DNA from: Peptococcaceae bacterium
GTDB lineage: Bacteria; Bacillota; Desulfitobacteriia; Desulfitobacteriales; Syntrophobotulaceae
Direction: 5' to 3'
Length of the DNA: 37,617 nucleotides
Assembly (NCBI GenBank): GCA_009783315.1
Contig: WRHI01000018.1
Coordinates: 1-37,617, forward strand
The translations under genes were made by a program, and so were the position numbers. Within the stretch, counting starts at the first letter, position 1; each line of letters starts with the position of its first letter. The notes beneath the pieces were generated by a model. The model saw only the letters and a list, made by a program, of their open reading frames with translations. It ran no database searches and had not been told where the DNA came from. Shown one piece after another: positions 25,781 through 33,607 of this stretch.

Positions 25781-28432
25781 ATGGTTAAGGGAAAAGAAGT
25801 GGATAAGAACAAGGATAGTGTTTCGACCCAAGACCAGACCCCGATTCCGACCCAGTCTCAAGAGAGCGAGCCCGTCGGCAACGACGCCATCGACGCCCAA
25901 ATTGCCAACGCCCTGAAAGCTCTGGAAAAGTTCATGTTCATGACCCAGGAGCAAGTTGACGCCGTTGTTAAAGCTATGGCTATGGCCGGTCTGAGCCGCC
26001 ACATGGAGCTGGCCAACGCGGCTGTCCGGGAAACGGGGCGGGGGGTTTTCGAAGATAAAGTGACGAAGAATATTTTTGCGACGGAGTACATCTACCACAG
26101 TATAAAATACGAAAAAACCGTTGGCGTTGTTGACAGCAATGAATATGAGGACTATGTGGATGTGGCTGAACCGGTGGGGGTTATCGCCGCGGTGACGCCG
26201 GTGACCAATCCGACGTCGACAACGATGTTTAAAGCCATTATCGCCATGAAAACGCGGAATCCGATTATTTTTGCTTTTCATCCCGGCGCCCAGAGCTCCA
26301 GCAGCCAAGCGGCCCGGGTTATGCTGGAGGCGGCTTTGCAGGCGGGAGCGCCGTCGGATTGTATCCAATGGGTGGAAGAACCGTCCGTTGACGCGACGCG
26401 TTTTCTGATGAACCATAAGGATATCGCTTTGGTGTTGGCCACCGGGGGCAGCGGCATGGTACGGGCGGCGTACAGCACCGGCAAACCGGCCTTGGGGGTC
26501 GGGCCGGGCAATGTTCCTTGCTATATTGAGAAAACGGCGGATATACCTCAGGCTTGTACGGATCTTATGCTCTCGAAGACTTTTGACAACGGCATGATTT
26601 GCGCTTCGGAACAAGCCGTTATTGTGGACCGGGCTGTCGCTGACACAGTGGAGGAGTATCTGCGGGAAAACGCCTGCCATTTTCTCAGTCCGGAGGAAAT
26701 TGCCAAAGTGGAAAAGACGGCGATTTCTCCCGATCTTGACGCCATCAGCCCGGATATTGTGGGCAAGAGCGCGTACGAGATCGCTGTCCGTTCGGGCATT
26801 GATGTTGAGGAGAACACGAAGATTCTTGTGGCGCCCCTGGAAGGGGTCGGTTCCGCGTATCCGCTCTCCCGGGAAAAACTCAGTCCCATCTTGGCCTACT
26901 ATGTGGCCGACAGCACCGAGGAGGGTTTGAAGCGCGCCGAGGAAATGGTTCAGTTCGGCGGTATGGGCCATTCCGCTGTGATTCACTCCCGGGACGACGC
27001 CGTTATTGAGGCGTTTTCCCGGCGCATGAAAACGGGCCGCATTATTGTCAATTCTCCTTCCTCCCAGGGAGCTATTGGGGACATCTACAACACCAACATG
27101 CCGTCTCTGACCCTGGGGTGCGGTTCTTACGGACAGAATTCGACCACCTCCAACGTGACGGCTGTGAATCTGATCAACAAGAAAAAGGTGGCCAAGAGAA
27201 GGGTCAACATGCAATGGTTCAAAATCCCGGAAAAGATTTTTTTCGAATACGATTCGGCACAGTATCTGTCCAAAATGCCTGAAATATCCCGGGCTTTCAT
27301 TGTCACGGACGCTGTCATGGCGGACTTGGGGTATGTCAAGAAAATCCTCTATTATCTGCGCAAACGCCGACAGTATGTTCATTCGGAGGTATTTACCGAT
27401 GTGGAGCCGGATCCGTCCATCGAAACCGTCATGCGCGGCGTGGCAGCGATGAACATCTACAAACCTGACGTCATTATCGCTCTTGGCGGCGGCTCGGTTA
27501 TCGACGCCGCCAAAGCCATGTGGCTGTTCTATGAAAATCCGGAACTTGATTTCGCGGCGTTGACCTTGAAATTCATGGATATCCGCAAACGGATCTACAA
27601 ATACCCCTTCTTGGGCAAAAAGGCCAAAATGGTGGCTATCCCCACCACCAGCGGCACCGGTTCGGAGGTAACGTCTTTTGCCGTCATCACCGATCAGCGC
27701 ACCGGCACCAAATACCCGCTGGCCGACTATGAACTGACCCCTGATGTGGCCATCATTGATCCTGAGTTCGTTATGTCGGTACCGCCACGGGTGACGGCGG
27801 ACACGGGTATCGATGTGCTGACTCACGCCATCGAAGCCTATGTTTCGGTAATGGCCTCGGATTACACCGACGCCTTGGCTGTCAAAGCCGCCCAGATGGT
27901 TTTTGAGTATCTGCCGTTGGCCTATCATGACGGCGGCGATCGTCTGGCCCGGGAGAAGATGCATAACGCGTCCACCATTGCGGGTATGGCTTTTACCAAC
28001 GCTTTTCTTGGGCTTAATCACGCTATGGCCCACAAACTGGGCGCGGAATTCGGTCTGCCCCACGGGCGGGCCAACGCGATTTTGCTGCCTCATGTGATTG
28101 CCTACAATGCCCAGAAGCCCACCAAGTTCACTATTTTTCCCAAGTACAGCTCCTTTAAGGCAGACGAACGTTATGGGGAAATTGCCCGGGGGTTGGGTTT
28201 GCCCGCCGCCAGCAGCGCCGAAGGGGTGGCCAGCCTTATCGCGGCGGTTCGCGGCCTGATGCTTCGGGTTGAGATGCCTTCCAACCTGGCCGACTGCGGT
28301 ATTGAACGGCACACCTATATGGAGAAAATCCCAGCCTTAGCTGAGAAGGCTTTTGAGGATCAGACGATTACCAGCAATCCGCGGTTGCCTCTGCTGTCTG
28401 AGATTGAGGAGATATATCGGGAGGCTTTTTGA
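25781..28432 (+). CDS. adhE: Bifunctional aldehyde/alcohol dehydrogenase
   Basis: 883 aa, the usual length of AdhE, which reduces acetyl-CoA to acetaldehyde and then ethanol with NADH in fermenting bacteria. The N-terminal CoA-acylating aldehyde dehydrogenase domain (about 40-450) contains the catalytic Cys274 in NGMICASEQ. The C-terminal iron-dependent alcohol dehydrogenase domain (about 460-883) contains GGGSVIDAAKA, PTTSGTGSEVT and the metal-binding His residues in DVLTHAIEA and GLNHAMAHKLGAEFGLPHG. A Ser/Gln/Pro-rich tail of about 35 residues precedes the first domain. AGAAGGAG lies before ATG 25781. It is probably transcribed alone. The stop codon is part of a TGACAAT repeat array. Confidence 0.97.
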   Translation: MVKGKEVDKNKDSVSTQDQTPIPTQSQESEPVGNDAIDAQIANALKALEKFMFMTQEQVDAVVKAMAMAGLSRHMELANAAVRETGRGVFEDKVTKNIFATEYIYHSIKYEKTVGVVDSNEYEDYVDVAEPVGVIAAVTPVTNPTSTTMFKAIIAMKTRNPIIFAFHPGAQSSSSQAARVMLEAALQAGAPSDCIQWVEEPSVDATRFLMNHKDIALVLATGGSGMVRAAYSTGKPALGVGPGNVPCYIEKTADIPQACTDLMLSKTFDNGMICASEQAVIVDRAVADTVEEYLRENACHFLSPEEIAKVEKTAISPDLDAISPDIVGKSAYEIAVRSGIDVEENTKILVAPLEGVGSAYPLSREKLSPILAYYVADSTEEGLKRAEEMVQFGGMGHSAVIHSRDDAVIEAFSRRMKTGRIIVNSPSSQGAIGDIYNTNMPSLTLGCGSYGQNSTTSNVTAVNLINKKKVAKRRVNMQWFKIPEKIFFEYDSAQYLSKMPEISRAFIVTDAVMADLGYVKKILYYLRKRRQYVHSEVFTDVEPDPSIETVMRGVAAMNIYKPDVIIALGGGSVIDAAKAMWLFYENPELDFAALTLKFMDIRKRIYKYPFLGKKAKMVAIPTTSGTGSEVTSFAVITDQRTGTKYPLADYELTPDVAIIDPEFVMSVPPRVTADTGIDVLTHAIEAYVSVMASDYTDALAVKAAQMVFEYLPLAYHDGGDRLAREKMHNASTIAGMAFTNAFLGLNHAMAHKLGAEFGLPHGRANAILLPHVIAYNAQKPTKFTIFPKYSSFKADERYGEIARGLGLPAASSAEGVASLIAAVRGLMLRVEMPSNLADCGIERHTYMEKIPALAEKAFEDQTITSNPRLPLLSEIEEIYREAF

Positions 28433-28457
28433 CAATTGACAATTGACAATTGACAAT
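28430..28457 (+). repeat. Four perfect TGACAAT heptamers over the adhE stop codon
   Basis: TGACAAT x4 starts exactly at the adhE TGA stop. It is the same family as the arrays at 8429-8479 and 11281-11416. Its extension downstream does not change the AdhE protein. Confidence 0.9.
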
Positions 28458-28480
28458 GGGGATACGAGGAAGCTTATGTA

Positions 28481-28579
28481 ATGAAATTAAGAGCCGTGTT
28501 TCCACTCAGTTTTTTGTGTGCCATACTCCCCTGCATCATACTTTTGGATGATACCTGTTTTTGGGGTTGTGTGGTATGA
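28481..28579 (+). CDS. Possible 32-aa hydrophobic peptide
   Basis: ATG 28481 with GAGGA 9 nt upstream opens a 32-codon frame that begins MKLRAVFPLSFLCAILPCII and has four Cys in total. It could be a small membrane or leader peptide ahead of the exporter operon. Only its short length and hydrophobic character support it; it may be chance. Confidence 0.2.
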   Translation: MKLRAVFPLSFLCAILPCIILLDDTCFWGCVV

Positions 28580-28616
28580 TCTATACTGATGAAAACAACA
28601 CGGGGGTGATTCGGAT

Positions 28617-29561
28617 ATGAGCGAGGTTGTCCAAATCGAAAACTTGCGGAAAAACTATAAAGAACGCAAGGCCGTTGACGACATCAGCTTCGATGTGCAC
28701 AAAGGAGAAATTCTGTGCATTTTAGGACCCAACGGCGCCGGCAAAAGTACCACCATCAATATGTTGACCGGCGCCTTGAGCTGTGACGGCGGCGGCATCC
28801 GTTCGGCGTTCTGCGGCGGACAGGACATCCACAGCAACTTGAACGTCTACAAACGAAAACTGGGCATTGTGCCGCAGGAATTAGCGATCTATGAAGACTT
28901 GAGTGCCCGGAACAATGTGCAATTCTTTGCTTCTCTCTATGGACTTAAAGGCGCGCAGCTCAAGGAAGGCTGCCGTTTTGCGCTGGAATTCGCCGGTTTG
29001 TCGGACCGGGCTCAAGATAAAGCTAAGACTTTCTCGGGCGGCATGAAACGACGGCTGAATATCGCCTGCGCCATTGCCCATAAGCCGGAACTGTTGGTGA
29101 TGGATGAACCCACCGTTGGCATCGACCCCCAATCCCGCAGCCATATCCTGGGATCCATTCAACGTCTGCGGGAAGAGGGTATGACCATCATCTACACCAC
29201 GCATTATATGGAAGAAGTCGAGGAAATCTCCACGGGGATCATTATCATGGATCATGGCAAGATTATCGCTACCGGCACAAAGGAAGAGCTAAAGAAAAGC
29301 CTGGACGCGGAAAAGGTCACAACCATCGAGGCAGATGATTTGGACACTTTTAACGTTGAGATCCTTTGCGGCATAGCGGGTGTGAAACATGTGACAAACC
29401 ATGGTAAACTCGAAATCACCACGGTTCCCGGGATGGAGAACCTTGACCGTATGATCGGCGCCCTTATTGAAAACGGCAAGAAAATCACCAGCATCACCAC
29501 CCAGGCTGTCAGCCTTGAGACGGTTTTTCTCAGCCTAACTGGACGCACCCTAAGGGATTAG
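28617..29561 (+). CDS. ABC-2 type exporter ATP-binding protein
   Basis: 314 aa, typical of the DrrA/CcmA-like ATPases that work with ABC-2 permeases in drug, peptide or polysaccharide export. Walker [10 protein letters not shown] (about 38-46), Q-loop GIVPQE, signature FSGGMKRRL, Walker [14 protein letters not shown] and H-loop TTHYMEE are all present. The last 80 residues form the regulatory extension common to the group. GGGGGTG precedes ATG 28617. It is the first gene of an operon with the two permeases. Confidence 0.95.
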   Translation: MSEVVQIENLRKNYKERKAVDDISFDVHKGEILCILGPNGAGKSTTINMLTGALSCDGGGIRSAFCGGQDIHSNLNVYKRKLGIVPQELAIYEDLSARNNVQFFASLYGLKGAQLKEGCRFALEFAGLSDRAQDKAKTFSGGMKRRLNIACAIAHKPELLVMDEPTVGIDPQSRSHILGSIQRLREEGMTIIYTTHYMEEVEEISTGIIIMDHGKIIATGTKEELKKSLDAEKVTTIEADDLDTFNVEILCGIAGVKHVTNHGKLEITTVPGMENLDRMIGALIENGKKITSITTQAVSLETVFLSLTGRTLRD

Positions 29562-29571
29562 GAGGGAGAGC

Positions 29572-30315
29572 ATGTACGAGTTTCGCCGGATATTGCAAAC
29601 CGATCTCAAAAACCTCTGTATCAATCCCATGTGGTGGGTCGGGACGATGGGTTTGCCGCTGTTCCTGGCACTCATCATGGGATTCGTGACCCAAAGCACC
29701 TTTGGAACCATCGTAACATCATACGATTACTACGCCGTCACCATGTTGATCTTCGGGGCTTTGAACAACTCCACCATTGCCGCCAACAGCTTCATGGAAG
29801 GGCGTATACTGAAAGCCAACATGCGGTTGTGCAGCGCGCCCATACCGGATTTCTATATTTTTCTGCCGAAAATTATAGCGTCTTTCCTATTTGGAACCCT
29901 GTGTCACACCCTGGCTGCCGTTGCCCTTTTCTTGATAACCGGCGCCAATTATGGTGGAGGGAACGCTTTCTTGCTCTGGCTGCTTTTGTTGGCGGTCTTT
30001 TTCTTCGCGGTCTGCTTTAGCGTCATGCTCTGCTGCATTCTCAAAAAAGAAGAAACCGTCAATATGATTCTGTCCACGGTGGTAAGTCTGCTGTGTTTGC
30101 TGGGCGGCGCTTTCTTTCCCATGAAAGGACTGGGGCGCGTTGTGGGCGCCGTCAGCAACATTTCGCCGGTCACATGGATCGGCGCGGCGGCCTTCCAGGG
30201 CGTCTATGACGGCAAGTTCTTTCTTCTTGGGGCCGTCTGTGGCGTCATGCTGACGCTGGCCGCGCTGTGCATAGCGCTGACAACAAAACTGTTCAACAGG
30301 GAGGATTACCTATGA
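29572..30315 (+). CDS. ABC-2 type transporter permease, first subunit
   Basis: 247 aa with about six hydrophobic segments (for example WVGTMGLPLFLALIMGFV and MILSTVVSLLCLLGGAFF), the usual topology of an ABC-2 permease. GGAGGGAG precedes ATG 29572, 11 nt after the ATPase stop. Its TGA overlaps the ATG of the next gene (ATGA), so translation is coupled. Substrate unknown. Confidence 0.92.
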   Translation: MYEFRRILQTDLKNLCINPMWWVGTMGLPLFLALIMGFVTQSTFGTIVTSYDYYAVTMLIFGALNNSTIAANSFMEGRILKANMRLCSAPIPDFYIFLPKIIASFLFGTLCHTLAAVALFLITGANYGGGNAFLLWLLLLAVFFFAVCFSVMLCCILKKEETVNMILSTVVSLLCLLGGAFFPMKGLGRVVGAVSNISPVTWIGAAAFQGVYDGKFFLLGAVCGVMLTLAALCIALTTKLFNREDYL

Positions 30316-31325
30316 GAGCGGTCTTGAAAAATAACCTGCGGCGTCTGGAGGCGCAAACGATGGTCCTGCTGATCATTTTCATCACAACGGCAACGGCGGC
30401 GGCCCTTTATCTGAGCACGGGAGTCAAGCAGACATGGGACGTGGCGGTGGTGGCGGAAACTCAGGCCGGGTTTGACGCATACCAAGACAAAGTTGACGCC
30501 GACACGGTAAAACTAACCCTGATGGCCACGGCGCCCCTGCGTGCCGACTTGGTGTCGGGAAAATATGACGGGATCCTAACCATCCACGCCGATGGCAGCG
30601 GGACGATGGATACCGTTAAAAATGAAACGACGACGGCGAGACTGACCGAGGCTTTGGCAGGCGGGCACAACGTTGAGACCCTGTTTAGCGGAAGGGGAAC
30701 CGGCACCAATGTGCTGGGTTTTCTAACAACCTTTCTGCTGCTCATGGGATCCACGTGTATGAGTCTGTACGCGGAGGACAAATCCTCCGGGCAAATCAGC
30801 CGCGTGGCGGCTTCACCGATAAAAATCAGTACCTACCTTTTCGCCCACAGCCTGTTTAACTTCTGCTTCCTGTTTTTCCCAACGATGATTGTTCTGTTGC
30901 TGGCTGTGTTCATCAGCGGTGTGGCTATCGGGTTCAGTTTCCTGCAGCTAACCGGGTTGGTGGCGCTTCTTTGCGGGTTCGCTACGGTTTTTAGCCTGCT
31001 GCTCTTTTCTCTTGTTTCCAACAAAGACGATTCAGCGAAAATGACCGGCAACACCATTATCATTCTCACGTCCATACTGGCCGGCGGTTTTTTTGCTTTC
31101 GACCAGGGGAACAAGGCTTTGGGGCTGATCATTCAGGTGTTGCCTCAGAAAGCGATTCTTACTGTGGCTAACGGTTTGGAGCAGCACCTGCCCGCGTCTG
31201 CCTTTCTGCCGGCTCTTGTTTATTTGGTGGTGGTGATCGCCGCTTTCTATGGGATTTCGGTGATCAGAACCAAGGGCGCTTATGCTGGGCGGCGCTTCAG
31301 TGGAAAAATACCGACACCCCAATAA
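30312..31325 (+). CDS. ABC-2 type transporter permease, second subunit
   Basis: 337 aa from ATG 30312; upstream in-frame codons were not used because the ATGA overlap with the previous gene sets the start. One N-terminal membrane helix (MVLLIIFITTATAAALYLST) is followed by an extracytoplasmic domain of about 110 residues, then five more helices. This is the YhgE/ABC-2 architecture of exporters. The 3' end overlaps the convergent ytaF-like gene by 29 bp, with no separate terminator. Confidence 0.92.
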   Translation: MRAVLKNNLRRLEAQTMVLLIIFITTATAAALYLSTGVKQTWDVAVVAETQAGFDAYQDKVDADTVKLTLMATAPLRADLVSGKYDGILTIHADGSGTMDTVKNETTTARLTEALAGGHNVETLFSGRGTGTNVLGFLTTFLLLMGSTCMSLYAEDKSSGQISRVAASPIKISTYLFAHSLFNFCFLFFPTMIVLLLAVFISGVAIGFSFLQLTGLVALLCGFATVFSLLLFSLVSNKDDSAKMTGNTIIILTSILAGGFFAFDQGNKALGLIIQVLPQKAILTVANGLEQHLPASAFLPALVYLVVVIAAFYGISVIRTKGAYAGRRFSGKIPTPQ

Positions 31326-31917
31326 TCATCAGCAAAAACCCACTGATCATGGTGCCGAATTGGCCCACCGAGAAACGTCCGATATGAACTTTGGAAAGCT
31401 TAAAGCCTAAGGCTGTGCTAACATGAATGGTGGCAAAACTGGCGGTGGCGGCAAGGAAGGAAATGAGCAGGGGAGGGAACCCAAACAAACCGGCGCCGAC
31501 GCCGTTGGTAAGAGCGTTGACCGAGAGCGCGACGCCGAGAAAAGCGGATTCAAGGAAGCCGATTTGACGTCTGGGCTGATCCGGCGTCTTATCTTCAATT
31601 TCGTCCAACGTCTGGGCGATCTGCGGGTCTTTGCCTTGACGGGGGATGCCGAGCAGCACAAGCCGCACGCCGATAATAATCAGGATGAAGGAACCGAGAA
31701 GAACAGGAAGGATGCCCGGGAGAATCAGCGAGATCCACATACCGGCATAAATGCCGCAGGCGCTGAAGACAAAACAGATGACGGAAATCAATATATTTGA
31801 ACGAAAGTCGATGCGGATGGCGCGGATGCCATAGGATAAGCCGACTCCCACATTGTCCAGGCTGGAAGAAACCGTTAATGCCGCAATAAACAGCCACTGG
31901 CTCAGCATTTGACTCAT
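31297..31917 (-). CDS. ytaF: YtaF/MntP-family membrane protein
   Basis: 206 aa from ATG 31917, chosen because AAGAGGTGA is 6 nt upstream; a GTG at 31926 is also open but would overlap that site. Six membrane segments are seen. The two halves both start with the family pattern (SSSLDNVGVGLSYGIR and LGVALSVNALTNGVGAGL), where Asp/Asn residues lie inside the first and fourth helix, as in MntP manganese exporters and sporulation protein YtaF. The length and the GLSYGIRAIRI segment favour YtaF. It supports a spore-forming host. The metal or role is not known. Confidence 0.85.
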   Translation of the reverse strand: MSQMLSQWLFIAALTVSSSLDNVGVGLSYGIRAIRIDFRSNILISVICFVFSACGIYAGMWISLILPGILPVLLGSFILIIIGVRLVLLGIPRQGKDPQIAQTLDEIEDKTPDQPRRQIGFLESAFLGVALSVNALTNGVGAGLFGFPPLLISFLAATASFATIHVSTALGFKLSKVHIGRFSVGQFGTMISGFLLMIIGVSVFFH

Positions 31918-32151
31918 CTGGGTCACCTCTTCTTTCTGCTTTTGAGCAACCCAAGGGTATTCAGGATTTATGTACCATGTGGCCGGCTTTTTAGCTTGAA
32001 CCGACGCATTCTATGAAGTTGCTCTAACAGCAGTATATTTTCAGGAGCGGGAATCGGTGCATGGTCAGAAAGTAGACATATGTCGAATTCGAATATACAA
32101 TATGTATTGGCTATAGTAAAATAGAAGCAAGGCAATCAAGGGAGGCAACTG

Positions 32152-33291
32152 ATGGATGAAAAAAGGGTTCAGGCAATCGTGCAGATGCTGCTGGGCGCCG
32201 GGGCGGGCGGTATGGTCGGGTTATTCTTTTTGCGGCAAGTGATAGATTTTCCCCTTGACGGAGTCGTCGCGATCGCCTCTTTAATCTTCGGGTTTGTTTT
32301 CCACATAATAATACATGAGGCGGGTCATCTGATCATGGGCATGATCAGCGGTTACAGACTGGTTTCCTTTCGCGTTTTCAGCATAACATTTGTTAGGGAA
32401 AAGGAGAAATGGGTCGGGAAGAAATACAGCATTCCAGGCACATTGGGCCAGTGCCTGATGGCGCCGCCAAAAATGATAGACGGGCAGTTTCCTTATGTTC
32501 TCTATAATCTGGGCGGCTTCTTGATGAATATTATATTCAGCGTACTTTTTTTTGCGCTGTATTGGATGCTTTTCTCCGTATTTCCTTTGAGCGGGGCCAT
32601 GTTCTTGCCTTGCGCTGGGATAGGGGTCTATTTGGCTGTATTGAACCTTATTCCCATGAGAACGAAAGGTCTTCCCAATGATGGGCACAACATAATGACG
32701 CTGGGCAAAAATGAAAGGGCGCGCCGGGCTTTTTGGCTGGTGTTGCATATCAACGCGCTTTTGAGCGAAGGCCGCCGCTTTCGTGATATCCCGGTTGAAG
32801 AGTTTGATTTTCTTGATCAGGAAGTGCAAAGGGATGGAAGTAAGAGCAAGAGGCGTGACACACTTGTTCTCAACGCCGCTTTGTATAGATTCAGCCGGTT
32901 GATTGATTTGCATGAATTTCATGAGGGGAAGGTCATGGCGGAGCGTCTGCTGGAGAATGCCGACAAGATGCCTGACATATTCAAGAACGAGATTCGCTGT
33001 GAGCTGCTGTTCATTGAAATGATGGGGGAATGCCGCTCAGAGGAGATCCCTCGCTTATACACCAAAGAACTAAGAAAATACATGAAAGCCACATCATCGT
33101 ATGTTGCCAGGCAACGGCTTCTCTATGGGTACAACAAGCTTGTTCTTGGGGACGATGAAACGGCTTCAGCGGCTTTAAAAATGTTCAACAAAACTTGCTT
33201 ATCCTATCCGATTCCCGGGGAAGTTGTCGGCGAACGTGAATTGATTCGTCTTATTGACGATAAAGCGATCATCCTACAAAACGAAGAGTAG
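32152..33291 (+). CDS. M50-family (site-2 protease-like) membrane metalloprotease
   Basis: 379 aa from ATG 32152 with AGGGAGG upstream. The zinc motif HEAGH (55-59) lies in the second membrane helix, and the third metal ligand motif NLIPMRTKGLPNDGHN (165-180, Asp177) follows two further helices, as in M50 proteases that cut membrane-bound substrates. Here the segment is longer than the usual NxxPxxxLDG. About 200 residues of soluble, mostly helical C-terminal domain follow, resembling helical repeats. No PDZ or CBS domain. The substrate is unknown; nearby lie ABC exporters, and members of the family also mature signal peptides. Confidence 0.85.
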   Translation: MDEKRVQAIVQMLLGAGAGGMVGLFFLRQVIDFPLDGVVAIASLIFGFVFHIIIHEAGHLIMGMISGYRLVSFRVFSITFVREKEKWVGKKYSIPGTLGQCLMAPPKMIDGQFPYVLYNLGGFLMNIIFSVLFFALYWMLFSVFPLSGAMFLPCAGIGVYLAVLNLIPMRTKGLPNDGHNIMTLGKNERARRAFWLVLHINALLSEGRRFRDIPVEEFDFLDQEVQRDGSKSKRRDTLVLNAALYRFSRLIDLHEFHEGKVMAERLLENADKMPDIFKNEIRCELLFIEMMGECRSEEIPRLYTKELRKYMKATSSYVARQRLLYGYNKLVLGDDETASAALKMFNKTCLSYPIPGEVVGERELIRLIDDKAIILQNEE

Positions 33292-33301
33292 ATGGCCTTA
33301 T

Positions 33302-33455
33302 CCTGATCTCAGCTAAAAACAGAGTCATATTTACGAGGATATTTTGCGTTTGTCAAGGCAGACGACGAAGGCGGGCTGGTTGCCCGACAAGGAGGATAAC
33401 GCAGACAGACGGAAAATAGACCGTAAAGATGGCTCTGTTTTTAGTTGAGATTAGG
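33302..33455. mobile_element. MITE-like element with long terminal inverted repeats
   Basis: About 154 bp. The first 53 nt (CCTGATCTCAGCTAAAAACA...) match the reverse complement of the last 52 nt at about 44 positions. The centre holds another hairpin, CGGGC-TGGTT-GCCCG (about 33373-33388). It has no coding capacity and lies between the M50 protease gene and the 40-aa ORF. A 17-nt piece of its end also occurs at 24827-24843. It could act as a terminator for both flanking transcripts. Confidence 0.75.
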
Positions 33456-33456
33456 A

Positions 33457-33579
33457 TTAAAGCATCCTGAGCCCCTCATCTTTCAGCGGTTCCGAACCGG
33501 CCAGTACGCTTTCAAGCTGGCTGATCATCCGATCCTTATCTCCCGGCAAATCCTCTTTGAGAGCAACATAATAACGCAT
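33457..33579 (-). CDS. Possible 40-aa protein downstream of the exporter fusion
   Basis: A frame from ATG 33579 to TAA 33457 begins MRYYVALKEDLPGDKDRM and encodes a hydrophilic, charged peptide of 40 residues. It starts 28 nt after the exporter gene's stop and ends two bases from the MITE end, so it may be the truncated start of a longer gene cut by that element. The upstream AGGA is 12 nt away, further than usual. Confidence 0.35.
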   Translation of the reverse strand: MRYYVALKEDLPGDKDRMISQLESVLAGSEPLKDEGLRML

Positions 33580-33607
33580 AATTCGGGTAGTCCTAATCCC
33601 AAAATTA

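Noticed and set aside
25760-28312. An open frame of 850 codons on the strand opposite adhE
   Set aside because: Codon bias of adhE leaves the opposite frame open; its sequence is His/Arg/Gly-rich, has no domain and no ribosome binding site.
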